Shown here: piece after piece, positions 18,333-27,692 of the stretch | How the letters are laid out: each line of letters starts with the position of its first letter | Numbering within the stretch: position 1 is the stretch's first letter | DNA from: Kibdelosporangium banguiense | GTDB lineage: Bacteria > Actinomycetota > Actinomycetes > Mycobacteriales > Pseudonocardiaceae | Assembly (NCBI RefSeq): GCF_017876405.1 | Contig: NZ_JAGINW010000001.1 | Span: 1-64,000 of the forward strand | DNA length: 64,000 nt | Direction: 5' to 3' | Notes under the pieces: model-generated | What the model was told of the DNA's origin: nothing | What the model saw: the letters and a program-made list of their open reading frames with translations, nothing else | Database searches by the model: none | Made by a program: the position numbers and the translations under genes

Positions 18333-19610
18333 TCACCAGACCGGAGGTTGTCCCGTGAGAGTCCACGCGGCCTGCCGGGCGGCACCGAGCGCCACATACT
18401 CCGCGGCAGCCGGAACCTCCACAGGCACAGCGAAAAGCTCACGCGCGATGGCCTGCACCGCGGCAGACCGGGCACCGCCCCCGATCAGCAGAATCCGCCG
18501 CTCCACAAGCCCGACCGCACGCAACGCCTCAAGCCCAGCGCTGAGTCCTCCGAGCATTCCCGCCACGGCCGCCCGCGCCACGTTCGCCGGAGTCATGTTG
18601 TCCCGGCGCATGCCAAGCAACGACCCAGTCGCATCAGGCAGGTTCGGAGTGCGTTCGCCGTCCAGATAGGGCACGAACTGCAGCCCACCGGAGTCGGCGA
18701 CCGACAACGCGAGTTCGTCCAACTCCGACAGCTGCACACCAAGCATCGTCGCGGTGGCAGTAAGCACCCGCGCCGCATTCAACGTGCACACCAACGGCAG
18801 GAACCGACCGGTGGCATCGGCAAAACCGGCAACAGCACCCGTGCTGTCAGGCGTGATCTTGTCGGCAACCCCGAACACAGTGCCACTGGTCCCGATGGAT
18901 ACGACAACATCACCGGCCTCAAGCCCAAGCCCCAACGCGGCAGCCATGTTGTCACCAGTCCCAGCCGACACAAGAATGCCGTCCGGCGTGCGGCCCGCGG
19001 AGTCATCCGGACTGAGCACCCGCGGCAGCTCAGGCACCCGCCCGAACGCCTTGACCAGCAGATCCTCGCGATACTTGCCGTCAGCCGCGGAGAAATAACC
19101 AGTACCCGACGCGTCGCCACGGTCGGTGACCAACGCCCCGGTCAGCTTCCACGTCAGCCAGTCATGCGGCAGCAGAACAGTCGCGACTTTTTGGGCGAGC
19201 TCAGGCTCATGTTCGGCCATCCACCGCAGCTTGGTGACCGTGAAACTGGCAACCGGCACAGAGCCGACAGCGTTGGCCCACTCCTGCGGCCCACCCAGCT
19301 CCTTGATCAGGTCCTCAGCAGCACCCGCCGACCGCGTGTCATTCCACAGCAAAGCAGGCCGGACAACCTCACCATCAGCGTCGAGCGTCACCAGCCCATG
19401 CTGCTGGCCACCAACCCCGATCGACGCGACACCGTCAAGCAACCCATCGGCCGTGGCCTCCTGAAACGCCCGCCACCACTCATCCGGGTGAACCTCAGTA
19501 CCGTCCGGATGAGCCGCGCGGCCCTCCCGCAGGACCTGCCCGGTCTCCGCGTCACACACAACCACTTTTGTGGACTGGGTAGACGAATCCACGCCCGCGA
19601 CCAACGCCAT
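18333..19610 (-). CDS. xylB: xylulokinase (FGGY family carbohydrate kinase)
   Basis: Phosphorylates D-xylulose to xylulose 5-phosphate. The N-terminal ATPase fold reads [16 protein letters not shown] and the FGGY signature region is [28 protein letters not shown] is the C-terminal phosphate-binding part. At 425 residues it is some 50-70 shorter than most XylB proteins, mainly at the C-terminus, which ends at LTGQPPVW. No xylose isomerase or transporter is adjacent, so a related ketose could be the substrate. Confidence 0.85.
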   Translation of the reverse strand: MALVAGVDSSTQSTKVVVCDAETGQVLREGRAAHPDGTEVHPDEWWRAFQEATADGLLDGVASIGVGGQQHGLVTLDADGEVVRPALLWNDTRSAGAAEDLIKELGGPQEWANAVGSVPVASFTVTKLRWMAEHEPELAQKVATVLLPHDWLTWKLTGALVTDRGDASGTGYFSAADGKYREDLLVKAFGRVPELPRVLSPDDSAGRTPDGILVSAGTGDNMAAALGLGLEAGDVVVSIGTSGTVFGVADKITPDSTGAVAGFADATGRFLPLVCTLNAARVLTATATMLGVQLSELDELALSVADSGGLQFVPYLDGERTPNLPDATGSLLGMRRDNMTPANVARAAVAGMLGGLSAGLEALRAVGLVERRILLIGGGARSAAVQAIARELFAVPVEVPAAAEYVALGAARQAAWTLTGQPPVW

Positions 19611-19732
19611 TCGGCCATCCTAACCGCCCGGCGCCAGAATTCGTTTACCTACTGAACTGATTGCTCCCTCCGCCCGCCCACCCCGGCACCACGCCCCACC
19701 GTGGCCGGAAGTCCACGGCCTTGCCGAAGCTC

Positions 19733-20122
19733 TCACCGGGGAAGAGATGAGCCCTTTGGCAGGCCCTCGAGGGCTTCGGTCAGGGTGCGGCGAACTGGGA
19801 GCAGGTCCAGCAGGCCGCTGATCTCCAACGGTCGCAGGACTGGCGGGGATGTTGCGACGATGCGCAGCGTTGTGGCGGTCCGGTCCGCTTGTTGGTGGGC
19901 CTCTATCAGCAGGCCGAGGCCGGCTGAGCCCATGAAGACGACTCCGGACAGGTCGATCACCAGGGCGGGCGGCGTTTGGGCGAGGTGGTCGAGTACGTAC
20001 TCGGACATTGTGTCGATGGTGGAGATGTCCACCTCGCCGGATACGTGCACGACGGCCACTGGGCCGAGGTCACTGCGCGTTACGGTGATGTGTTCGTTCG
20101 GGTCTAGCATCGACGGGACCAT
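19733..20122 (-). CDS. STAS-domain anti-sigma factor antagonist
   Basis: A 129-residue protein of the SpoIIAA/RsbV type, which frees a sigma factor by binding its anti-sigma kinase. The core motif is VIDLSGVVFMGSAGLG. The serine in the phosphorylation loop is kept, but the preceding aspartate is Gly and the second Ser is Ala. No kinase or sigma gene is adjacent, so its partner must be elsewhere. Confidence 0.85.
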   Translation of the reverse strand: MVPSMLDPNEHITVTRSDLGPVAVVHVSGEVDISTIDTMSEYVLDHLAQTPPALVIDLSGVVFMGSAGLGLLIEAHQQADRTATTLRIVATSPPVLRPLEISGLLDLLPVRRTLTEALEGLPKGSSLPR

Positions 20123-20283
20123 CGGCGCTTCCTCTCAGCGCACGAGGCAGATGAGCCGAGGCTGCCCTTTCAACCCAAACCGCACCCACTTCGGGGGATA
20201 GTCCTTCAACCGTAAGCCTCCGTCACACCAGGCGCAAACGCTGCACCGGTTTCACGGCATGCGGTCACGGCTACCCGGATGCC

Positions 20284-20433
20284 ATGACCAGCCAGGAGAA
20301 CGAACCGATAACTCCCGACCCGCCGCAGCCACCGGGGACTCCGGATCCGCCGGATCTCGATGTCGATGTCAAGAAGATCCAGCGCAGGGCCGAGGCCGAG
20401 GTGGACGATGACAAACAGGAACCACCGGACTAA
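20284..20433 (+). CDS. small proline/acid-rich protein
   Basis: A 49-residue ORF (MTSQENEPITPDPPQPPGTP ... DDDKQEPPD) with a Pro-rich N-terminal half and an acidic C-terminal half around a short basic helix (VKKIQRRAEAEV). It is not a family I recognise. It ends 4 bp inside the convergent FAD oxidoreductase gene end. Its composition differs from random GC-rich frames, which supports coding, but no ribosome site stands out. Confidence 0.45.
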   Translation: MTSQENEPITPDPPQPPGTPDPPDLDVDVKKIQRRAEAEVDDDKQEPPD

Positions 20434-22025
20434 TCGGAGCCGTACAGCAGGCGGTTGATCGAGTGTGTCATCGCACGGTAGGCGCCGCCGGTCCACTTTT
20501 CCCGAGCCAACGCCGCTCGTGCCGCGTTCGCGCCGGCGGCTCCGTGTACGGCGCCGCCGGGATGGGCGGACGCTCCTGCCAGGAACAGCCTGTCGATCGG
20601 GGTGTCGGCGCGGGCCATTCCGGGAATCGGCCGGAAGATCAGCTCCTGGTGGATGGCCGCCGTGCCCTGGTTGATGGCGCCGCCGTTCAGGCTGAAGTTG
20701 AGTTCTGCCAGGTCGTGCGGGCCGGTGATGGCCCGTGCCTGGATCAGGCTGGTGAATCCGGGCGCGTGTTTCTCGATTGCCTGCTCTATCCGGTCGGCCC
20801 GGCGGCGCAGACTGCCGTCGGTCAGCAGCTTGCCGCGGGGAACATGCGTGTACGCCCACGCGGCCTCAGTGCCTGCCGGTGATCGGGAAGGATCCGCGGT
20901 GGTCATCTGGCCCAGTAGGAGGAACGGGTTACGCGGCACACGTCCGCACGCGAGGTCGTTGCTGATTCCGGCCAGCCCGTCGACGTCGGCGCCGAGGTGG
21001 ACGGTGCCGGCCTGCCTGGCCTCCGGCGCGGTCCACGGGATCGGGCCGGACAACGCCCAGTCCACTTTGACCGTCGCGTCGTCCCATTCGAACTTGTCCA
21101 AATCAGACACAAGCCGGGCGGGAAGATGCTCTACGCCAACGAGTTCCCGGTACAGCATAGGAGCAGGAACGCTGGCAAGTACCGCGCGGGTGGCCCTGAC
21201 ACGCCCGCCCTGTCTGTCCTGCACGCCCATCGCCCGGCCATCGGCGAGAAGCACTTTCGTCACGAGCCTGCCGCACTCCACGTGACCGCCGCGAGCCTTC
21301 AGACGGGCGATCAGCGCGTCGATCAGGCTGCTCGCGCCGCCTTCCGGCACCGGAAAACCGACATCCTGGCCGAGCATGGACAGCAACCAGCCGAACACCG
21401 CGCTCCCGGACGAATCCGGGCCCAGATCTGTGTGCATCGCATTGCCCGCGAGCAACACTCGAGCGCCTTCCCCGGCGAACGTCTCAACCCCGAGCCTGCG
21501 CACAGGCAGCGTGGCCATCCGCACGAACCGCAGCATTTCCGCGGTCCCCAAAGTTCGCACGAGCCCTGTAGCGGCACGGACGGGCGGGAACGGCCGTGTC
21601 ACTGCGTTCAGCAAATGGTCGCGGATACGTTGCCACTTCGCGTATTCCGCGCGCCACGCGTCGCCGTCCTCGGGGGCGAACGTCTCCAGTGAACGCACGG
21701 TCGTGTCGAGATCACGCGACAACAGCACCGCCCGGTCGTCCGGGAACACGTGCGCCAGCACCTCAGGCGCGTGTCGCCAACGCAGTCCGTACTGCTCCAG
21801 CCCAAGCTCGGCGATCACGGGCGACGCGATGCCGAGCGGGTAGAACGCGCTGCACAGGTCGTTGCGGAAACCGGGCGCGGTGATCTCCGCTGTGCGGACC
21901 GCGCCGCCGGGTTCGTCCGCGTTCTCCAGGACCAGCACCGACCAGCCCGCGTCCGCCAGCACGTTCGCCGCGACCAGGCCGTTCGGGCCGGACCCGATCA
22001 CCACCGCGTCTACCGATTCGGCCAT
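20430..22025 (-). CDS. FAD-dependent NAD(P)/FAD oxidoreductase, phytoene-desaturase-like
   Basis: A 531-residue flavoprotein with the dinucleotide-binding motif VIGSGPNGLVAANVLADAG and the following EPGGAVRTAE. The C-terminal end, LFLAGASAHPGGAVHGAAGANAARAAL, is typical of the CrtI/PYROXD2 family. I chose the ATG at 22025 (MAESVDAVVIGSG); the frame to 22061 adds 12 residues. No carotenoid genes are adjacent, so the PYROXD2-like oxidoreductase subgroup is more likely than true phytoene desaturase. Confidence 0.85.
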   Translation of the reverse strand: MAESVDAVVIGSGPNGLVAANVLADAGWSVLVLENADEPGGAVRTAEITAPGFRNDLCSAFYPLGIASPVIAELGLEQYGLRWRHAPEVLAHVFPDDRAVLLSRDLDTTVRSLETFAPEDGDAWRAEYAKWQRIRDHLLNAVTRPFPPVRAATGLVRTLGTAEMLRFVRMATLPVRRLGVETFAGEGARVLLAGNAMHTDLGPDSSGSAVFGWLLSMLGQDVGFPVPEGGASSLIDALIARLKARGGHVECGRLVTKVLLADGRAMGVQDRQGGRVRATRAVLASVPAPMLYRELVGVEHLPARLVSDLDKFEWDDATVKVDWALSGPIPWTAPEARQAGTVHLGADVDGLAGISNDLACGRVPRNPFLLLGQMTTADPSRSPAGTEAAWAYTHVPRGKLLTDGSLRRRADRIEQAIEKHAPGFTSLIQARAITGPHDLAELNFSLNGGAINQGTAAIHQELIFRPIPGMARADTPIDRLFLAGASAHPGGAVHGAAGANAARAALAREKWTGGAYRAMTHSINRLLYGSD

Positions 22026-22070
22026 GGACAGTGAGTACCCCACTCGGGGGTGGTCAAGCAAGGCGAATAA

Positions 22071-24686
22071 TCACGAGCACCGCACCCGGGCATCCGCCCA
22101 CGACGCGTGGTCGTTCTGGGTCCCGTCACCGCCGTCGGCCACGCGCAGTGTCAACGTCCGGACACCGGTGACGTTGATCTGCAACGACTTCACCGGCGAC
22201 CGGACACCCAGCACCTCAGTATCCACAAGGGAAGAACCGTCACCGGAGACACCGAAACTCACTGTCCCGCCAACGCGTTGCCGTGCGACGTCCAGCCCGG
22301 CTTCGTCGTCCACACCGACATCGGCCACGAATTGCGTGCACCGGCCGTCCAACGCGAAACTGATCGCGGCGTTGGCGTGCGTTCCCAGGCCTTTGCCGTA
22401 GTTCTGCCGCCGGATCGCGATCGGCCGGCCGTCGCGCGCCGCCGGGCCGCCGTTGGCCAGGTCGAGCTCAACCGGGCCGTCGCCGCTGGATCCGGTGAAC
22501 GCCAGGTCGCTGAGGTACGACCAGCCCGCCGGCAACGGTTTCCAGACGTGTATCCGCGTGGTCTGCTCGTCCTCCAACCGCCTGGCACCGGAACGGAACG
22601 CGGCGACAACGGGAATGTCGAAGTAGCCGTACTCGGCAGGCGGCTTGAGCGTCCACTTTCCGGATATTTCCTGGCCTGGGCGCAGCCGGTCCGCCTTGAT
22701 CGCCGGACCGGTGACCGTCCACCCGGCCGGTACCCGTGGCGCGAAGGTCACGTCGTTGACCACTGTCGTGGCGCTGAACTTGCCGGATACCTCGAATCCG
22801 TTGCTGGTCGCGGTGACCGTCGTGTCCGGAACCGTACGAACCGGCTCGTCGCATGTACGGATACCTGGCCGCCAACGGCACGCGATGGCAGCGAATCCAC
22901 CGTCCTTGACGACATCGACCGTGAGGTTCTCACCTGACCGCAGCACGCGCTGTTCACGCACCAGACCGTCCCGCACCATGTCGACGAGCCACTTACCCGC
23001 CGGAATGTTCAACGGCACGCTGACTGTCCGCGCTGCGCCCGAGAAACCGCCGCCGATGAACCATCTCTCACCGCTCCGGCGCGCGAACACGGCACTCTCG
23101 GCAGGCCGCCCGGCCAGCAACCGGGTTTCGTCCCAGGCCGTGGGGACCTGGTCGAGGAATCGCTCCGCCTCCGGCCGGGCCTGGTAGCCCTCGATCTGAC
23201 CGGCGAAGTTCTGGAATCCCGACTCGAACACCACCGCCAGTGCCAGTTCGTGGGCGTCGGATGTGGGACGGCTGGGCCGGTGCCAGGCCATCGGTGTGTA
23301 GTCCATCGAACCGGATACGTTGCGCGTAAAGGGCAAAGCGGTCAAATGAGTCGTGTTGAGGTTGCTGGACTTCTCCCCGCCGTGCACCGCTTCCATGGTC
23401 ATCACGTTCGGCCAGGTGCGCTGGATGCCGTGCGGCAGTGTCGATCCATGGAAATTGATCATCAGGTGGTGCCGGGCGGCGGCAGGCAGGATCTGGTCGT
23501 ACCAGCGAAACCGCTGCTGCGAGTCGGAGTCCATGAAGTCGATCTTCAGCCCGGCCACACCCCAGCGCTCGAACAACGCCAGCCTGCGGGTCTGCTCCTC
23601 GACCGTGTCCAGCTCGTCGTAGTGCACCCACGTCTGGATCTGCACACCGCGCGCCCTGGCGTAGTCCACCAGCTGCGGAATCCAGCTCGTGGTCTCCCAC
23701 GACGGGTCGTAATCCCAGTTCGGATCGAAGTACCAACCCGCATCCACCAGCACATATGGCCAGCCGTGCGCTGCGGCGTAGTCGACGTACGCCTTCTGCA
23801 TCGACAAGCTCTGCCCGGCCTCACGCCCGCCGGCCAGCCAGCTCCAGAACACCTTGCCGGGCTTGATCCACGACGTGTCCCGCAGTTTCGACGGCGTCGC
23901 CAGGTCGTCGACCAGAGTCGACTGCGCCACGGTGGCGAGGTCGCCGATGATCATCGTGCGCCAGGCGGTCTGCACCGGGCCGCCGGTCTCGACCTTCTCG
24001 TCCCAGTACTTGATCCGGTACAGCCCGCCGCCCTCATGCACCAGGCGCGCACCGGAATGCCGTCCGTCCACATCGGATTCCGTGATGTGCAGGTACGTGC
24101 CGCCGACGTCGAACAGTGCCGGATGCATGTACTCCGTCGCCTCGGCACCGTCCGACGTGGTCTGCAGGAACGGGTTCTCGTAGTCCCGCCGGTATTTCGC
24201 CAGCCAGGCGGCACTGCCCGGGGGAACTTTGTATGCGGACGCCTCATTAAGGATCGCGCCATACGAGCGCGGCAGCGAATAGCGGTACGCGACCCCGTCA
24301 TGCGAGGTCCGCACAAGCAGATCAAACCGCGCGCCACCAGCGGCTTCGAACGTGTAACGCTGCTCCATTTGCGCCACTGTCCGAGAACCTTGCTTGCCGG
24401 ACTTGGTGTTGTAGTGTTCGAACACCGGTTTGCCCGACCGCCGGAGCAGCTTCAACCCCTTTGACAAGTCCATCTGCTCAGTGGTGATCCCCACCGGGCT
24501 GGGTAACAGGATCGACTGCCCGGCCTTGCTCACCGCTAAGGAGATCCGGCCGTCGCCGTCGAGTGTGACGTCGGCGACCGGGCCGCGGTACCCACTCCGA
24601 TCGTCCGCGTTCGCCGGCAAGACCGTGACCAGGCCTGCCACGAGCGCGGAAATGGTGACAGCCCAGCGTGTCGCCGGAGTTGGCAT
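22071..24686 (-). CDS. secreted GH97 glycoside hydrolase with NEW3 and NPCBM domains
   Basis: An 871-residue exported enzyme starting at 24686 (MPTPATRWAVTISALVAGLV, with a signal peptide) after GGGGAG; the longer frame upstream is spurious. The N-terminal beta-domain and the catalytic barrel with FWSWLAGG, YVLVDAGWYFD, KIDFMDSD and MEAVHGGEK are those of GH97 alpha-glucosidase/alpha-galactosidases. From about residue 590 a NEW3-type domain is followed by an NPCBM carbohydrate-binding module (YLSDLAFTGSSGDGP ... GKGLGTHANA). It probably trims alpha-linked sugars outside the cell. Confidence 0.9.
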   Translation of the reverse strand: MPTPATRWAVTISALVAGLVTVLPANADDRSGYRGPVADVTLDGDGRISLAVSKAGQSILLPSPVGITTEQMDLSKGLKLLRRSGKPVFEHYNTKSGKQGSRTVAQMEQRYTFEAAGGARFDLLVRTSHDGVAYRYSLPRSYGAILNEASAYKVPPGSAAWLAKYRRDYENPFLQTTSDGAEATEYMHPALFDVGGTYLHITESDVDGRHSGARLVHEGGGLYRIKYWDEKVETGGPVQTAWRTMIIGDLATVAQSTLVDDLATPSKLRDTSWIKPGKVFWSWLAGGREAGQSLSMQKAYVDYAAAHGWPYVLVDAGWYFDPNWDYDPSWETTSWIPQLVDYARARGVQIQTWVHYDELDTVEEQTRRLALFERWGVAGLKIDFMDSDSQQRFRWYDQILPAAARHHLMINFHGSTLPHGIQRTWPNVMTMEAVHGGEKSSNLNTTHLTALPFTRNVSGSMDYTPMAWHRPSRPTSDAHELALAVVFESGFQNFAGQIEGYQARPEAERFLDQVPTAWDETRLLAGRPAESAVFARRSGERWFIGGGFSGAARTVSVPLNIPAGKWLVDMVRDGLVREQRVLRSGENLTVDVVKDGGFAAIACRWRPGIRTCDEPVRTVPDTTVTATSNGFEVSGKFSATTVVNDVTFAPRVPAGWTVTGPAIKADRLRPGQEISGKWTLKPPAEYGYFDIPVVAAFRSGARRLEDEQTTRIHVWKPLPAGWSYLSDLAFTGSSGDGPVELDLANGGPAARDGRPIAIRRQNYGKGLGTHANAAISFALDGRCTQFVADVGVDDEAGLDVARQRVGGTVSFGVSGDGSSLVDTEVLGVRSPVKSLQINVTGVRTLTLRVADGGDGTQNDHASWADARVRCS

Positions 24687-24726
24687 CGTTGCACTCCCCA
24701 AGGCACCAGAACGGACCAGACATCCG

Positions 24727-25185
24727 ATGTATACGCTTTCATCAGTGCTAGGTCTAGCCTCCCGCCGGGTAAAGGTCGGAGGGTGTGGCCTACTGGCCGC
24801 GTTCGCGTTGACCGCCTGCACACAGGCGCCGACCGAGGGTAAGACCGTCAGAATCCCCACATTCGAGGACACTCCGGACGTCACGGCGCCGCCCACGACG
24901 CCGCCCACCCCGGAGTGGACGCCGACGTGGGAGGCGAGCCTGCCCACAGTCGCCCCGGTGATCAAGCCCAGCGGCACCACGCCGCCCAAGCCCCCGCCTG
25001 CCACGAGAACACCGCCGCCGACCAGACCTCCGATCGTCACCATCCCGACGCTGCCGGGCGTCCCGTTTGCCAAAGAAGGCGGAAGGTGTTCCCCCGAAGG
25101 CGCGATCGGAATAACCCGAACGGGTCAGCCGCTGGTGTGCACAAAAAGCGGCCGGGGCGAATCGCTGCGGTGGCGTGCGCCCTGA
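24727..25185 (+). CDS. putative lipoprotein with Pro/Thr-rich stalk
   Basis: A 152-residue protein starting at ATG 24727, divergent from the GH97 gene by 40 bp. A lipobox (GLLAAFALTAC) puts the lipidated Cys near residue 27. A Pro/Thr-rich stretch of about 80 residues follows, then a short C-terminal domain with two cysteines (GRCSPEGAIGITRTGQPLVC). The C-terminal pattern recurs in actinobacterial secreted proteins of unknown function. Its role is unknown. Confidence 0.7.
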   Translation: MYTLSSVLGLASRRVKVGGCGLLAAFALTACTQAPTEGKTVRIPTFEDTPDVTAPPTTPPTPEWTPTWEASLPTVAPVIKPSGTTPPKPPPATRTPPPTRPPIVTIPTLPGVPFAKEGGRCSPEGAIGITRTGQPLVCTKSGRGESLRWRAP

Positions 25186-25195
25186 GCAGCACGTC

Positions 25196-25214
25196 ACTCA
25201 CGTAGCGGTACGTG
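25196..25214 (+). promoter_or_regulatory. inverted repeat CACGTA-N4-TACGTG upstream of the Cys-rich peptide
   Basis: CACGTA (25199-25204) and TACGTG (25209-25214) form a 6-bp perfect dyad. It extends to 9 bp with one mismatch, 57 bp upstream of the 23-residue Cys-rich ORF. A -10-like TACCGT follows at 25232-25237. It may be an operator. Confidence 0.4.
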
Positions 25215-25270
25215 CGTGAAAATGCCGTGGCTACCGTGAAACCCGGGTGCGGCCTCGAAAAGGAGGAGCG

Positions 25271-25342
25271 ATGAAGGGTACATGCGGATGTTGCGGCTCC
25301 TGCAGCGGTCCGGGCTGTGGTTGTTGCTCGAGCTGCTCGTAG
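25271..25342 (+). CDS. 23-residue cysteine-rich peptide with doubled CxCCxxC motif
   Basis: A tiny ORF directly after an unusually strong ribosome site (AAAAGGAGGAGCG-ATG). The peptide starts MKGT and has 8 cysteines among 23 residues, at positions 5, 7, 8, 11 and 16, 18, 19, 22. That makes two identical C-x-C-C-x-x-C blocks separated by SGPG. The rest is almost only Gly and Ser. The pattern suggests a metal-binding (metallothionein-like) or disulfide-linked peptide. I know no described family with this exact layout. The neighbours (lipoprotein, PL6 lyase) give no functional link. Confidence 0.65.
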   Translation: MKGTCGCCGSCSGPGCGCCSSCS

Positions 25343-25455
25343 TGAAGAACGTTCTCACCGGCCCCTTGTTCCGCTCGCTGGGACCGGGGGCCCATTCTTG
25401 ACCTGATCCGCTAACGTGTTTTGTGTCCGCCGCCAACGACATTGGAGAGTTGGCG

Positions 25456-26820
25456 ATGATACGACACAGTGCCGTGTTTCTTTCCCTGCTCGCCGGCCTG
25501 GTGGTTGTGCCGGGCCAGGCATCCGCGGCAACAGTCCGGGTGACCAGCTTGTCCGCGCTGCAGAACGCGCTCGATTCGGCGAACACCGGTGACCGGATCG
25601 AACTGGCCGACGGCACGTACACCGCGAGTGGCGCGATCACGATCCGGCGTTCCGGCACATCCTCCGCGCCGATCACCGTGACCGCGGCGAACGTGGGCAA
25701 GGCCGAGATCCGCGGCTCCACGGGTTTCTCGTTCGCCAGCGGCGTGAACAACGTTGTGCTGCAAGGCTTCAACCTGCGTCACGGCGGTTCGCTGTCGGTG
25801 CCGGCCAACGCCCACCACATCCGGATCTCCCGCAACACCGTGCAGCTCAGCGGCGGCGGCAACTGGGTCACGGTGAACGGCAACGACGTCGAAATCGACC
25901 GCAACTCCTTCCAGAACCGCAGTTCCGAAGGGGTTTTCCTGCAGATCTCCGGGCCGGGCGACAATGTCGCCAAACGGACCCGGATCCATCACAACTATTT
26001 CTACAACCACACTTTCAGCGGATCCAACGGCGGTGAGTCGATCCGTCTTGGCTACAGCCACAAACAGTCCTATTCGGCCAACGCGGTCGTGGAGTACAAC
26101 CTGTTCGAGAAGGCCAACGGCGATTCCGAGGCGATCTCGGTGAAGTCGTCGGACAACATCGTGCGCTACAACACGATCCGCGACAGTCGCGGTTACATCG
26201 TGTTGCGGCACGGCAACCGGAGTGTGGTGGACGGCAACCTGATCTTCGGTGCGTCCGGTATCCGGTTCCACGGCAACGACCACAAGATCATCAACAACTA
26301 CGTGGCCGCGTCGGGCGGCCGTGCCATCGTCTTCGGCAGCGGCTCCGAGGCCGACAGCGGCCCGACCAGCACCGGGCACGACCGGCCAGACCGGGTGACC
26401 GTCGCCTTCAACACCGTGCAGGGCACCAACGCGGTGATCGACAGCGACGGCGGCGATTTCAAACCCAAGGACTGCGTACTGGCCAACAACATCATCGTCG
26501 GCACGTCTGGCACCCTCGTCGACATGGTCAGTGGTTCCACCGTGCGTTACGAGGGCAACATCGCCTGGGGCGGCTCGGCCGGCATGCCGTCCGGCGGTTA
26601 CCGGTCCGTCGATCCCAAGCTGGTCCGCGACGCCAACGGCCTGTCCCGGCTGTCGGACAGCAGCCCGGCCATCGACTCGTCAGCCGGCACGTACTCCTAC
26701 GTCACCACCGACCTCGACCCGCCGCAGGCCCGGTCGGGCAAGCTCGACGTCGGCGCCGACGAACTCGGCGGCTCCCGCAAACCGCTCGCCAAGACCGACG
26801 TGGGGCCACTCGCCCCCTGA
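25456..26820 (+). CDS. secreted polysaccharide lyase family 6 (chondroitinase B/alginate lyase type)
   Basis: A 454-residue exported lyase; the start ATG 25456 follows GGAGAG. The signal peptide is MIRHSAVFLSLLAGLVVVPG...ASA. It has a parallel beta-helix with many short VRYN/VEYN/VAFN-type rungs. The PL6 catalytic lysine and arginine are present in SVKSSDNIVRYNT and LRHGNRSVVDGN. Such enzymes cleave uronic-acid polysaccharides (alginate, dermatan sulfate) by beta-elimination; the substrate is not determined here. Confidence 0.9.
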   Translation: MIRHSAVFLSLLAGLVVVPGQASAATVRVTSLSALQNALDSANTGDRIELADGTYTASGAITIRRSGTSSAPITVTAANVGKAEIRGSTGFSFASGVNNVVLQGFNLRHGGSLSVPANAHHIRISRNTVQLSGGGNWVTVNGNDVEIDRNSFQNRSSEGVFLQISGPGDNVAKRTRIHHNYFYNHTFSGSNGGESIRLGYSHKQSYSANAVVEYNLFEKANGDSEAISVKSSDNIVRYNTIRDSRGYIVLRHGNRSVVDGNLIFGASGIRFHGNDHKIINNYVAASGGRAIVFGSGSEADSGPTSTGHDRPDRVTVAFNTVQGTNAVIDSDGGDFKPKDCVLANNIIVGTSGTLVDMVSGSTVRYEGNIAWGGSAGMPSGGYRSVDPKLVRDANGLSRLSDSSPAIDSSAGTYSYVTTDLDPPQARSGKLDVGADELGGSRKPLAKTDVGPLAP

Positions 26821-26827
26821 CCCCGTG

Positions 26828-26858
26828 TTGACTCTGACACCGTGTCAGCTCATAGAAC
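26828..26858 (+). promoter_or_regulatory. MerR-type promoter with 19-bp spacer and operator dyad
   Basis: TTGACT (26828-26833) and TAGAAC (26853-26858) are separated by 19 bp, the stretched spacing that MerR-family activators act on. The spacer contains the perfect dyad CTGACAC-C-GTGTCAG (26834-26848). The ATG of the regulator lies only 9 bp after the -10, implying an almost leaderless, self-regulated transcript. Confidence 0.75.
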
Positions 26859-26867
26859 TGACCCATC

Positions 26868-27692
26868 ATGTTCACCATCGGAGATTTCGCCAGGTACGGC
26901 CAGGTGTCGGTGCGGATGCTGCGCCACTACGACGCACTCGGCCTCCTGCGGCCCGCGCATGTCGACCCGGCCACCGGCTATCGCTTCTACCACGCCACCC
27001 AGCTGGCCCGGCTCAACCGGATCATCGCCCTCAAAGGCCTGGGGTTCACCCTCGGGCAGGTCGCCGGGCTGCTCGACGAGCAGGTCAGCGGCGAACGGAT
27101 GCGGGGAATGCTGCAGCTCAGGCACGCCGAGGTGCAGGCGCGGATCGCTGCGGAGACCGACCGGCTCCGGCAGGTCGAGGCGAGGCTCCGGCTGATCGAA
27201 AGTGAGGGTCACATGGCAGTCGCGGATGTCGTGCTCAAGGAAGTTGCGGCGCAACGGGTCGCCGAGCTGACCGCGGTCGCGGCGAGCTGGGAACAGGAAG
27301 ACATCGGACCAGTCATCGGACCGCTGTACCAGGATCTGTGCGAGCGGATGGACAGGGCCGGCGTGACAGGAGTGGCGCCCGGGGTGGCCTGGTACGAGGA
27401 GGTGCCGAACAGCGGCGGCAAGGTCGTCGTGCACGCGACAGTGCCGGTGGACCGCCCGCTCGGCACCGACGACGCCGGGTTCACGGTCGTCGACCTGAAG
27501 CCTCTGGAGAAGGCCGCGACGATCGTGCACCACGGCGCCATGTCGGACATGCTTCCGGCCGAGCAGGCGCTGGCCGCCTGGATCGAGCAGAACGGCTACC
27601 GCCCGATGGGCTACCCCCGTGAGGTCAACCTGGAGTGCCCGCCGGGCGAGTTCGACCGCTGGGTCACCGAGTTGCAGCAGCAAGTCTGCTAG
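26868..27692 (+). CDS. MerR-family regulator with GyrI-like effector domain
   Basis: A 274-residue regulator. The N-terminal winged helix-turn-helix reads FTIGDFARYGQVSVRMLRHYDALGLL and PATGYRFY. A coiled dimerisation helix (about residues 75-120) follows, then a GyrI/BmrR-like ligand-binding domain to the end. This build typically senses small lipophilic or cationic compounds. No target gene is adjacent on the same strand. Its TAG stop shares the palindrome CTAG with the stop codon of the convergent parC. Confidence 0.9.
   Translation: MFTIGDFARYGQVSVRMLRHYDALGLLRPAHVDPATGYRFYHATQLARLNRIIALKGLGFTLGQVAGLLDEQVSGERMRGMLQLRHAEVQARIAAETDRLRQVEARLRLIESEGHMAVADVVLKEVAAQRVAELTAVAASWEQEDIGPVIGPLYQDLCERMDRAGVTGVAPGVAWYEEVPNSGGKVVVHATVPVDRPLGTDDAGFTVVDLKPLEKAATIVHHGAMSDMLPAEQALAAWIEQNGYRPMGYPREVNLECPPGEFDRWVTELQQQVC

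Noticed and set aside
24687..25073. N-terminal extension of the GH97 enzyme
   Set aside because: Gly/Val-rich shadow of the divergent lipoprotein gene; a signal peptide and ribosome site place the start at 24686.
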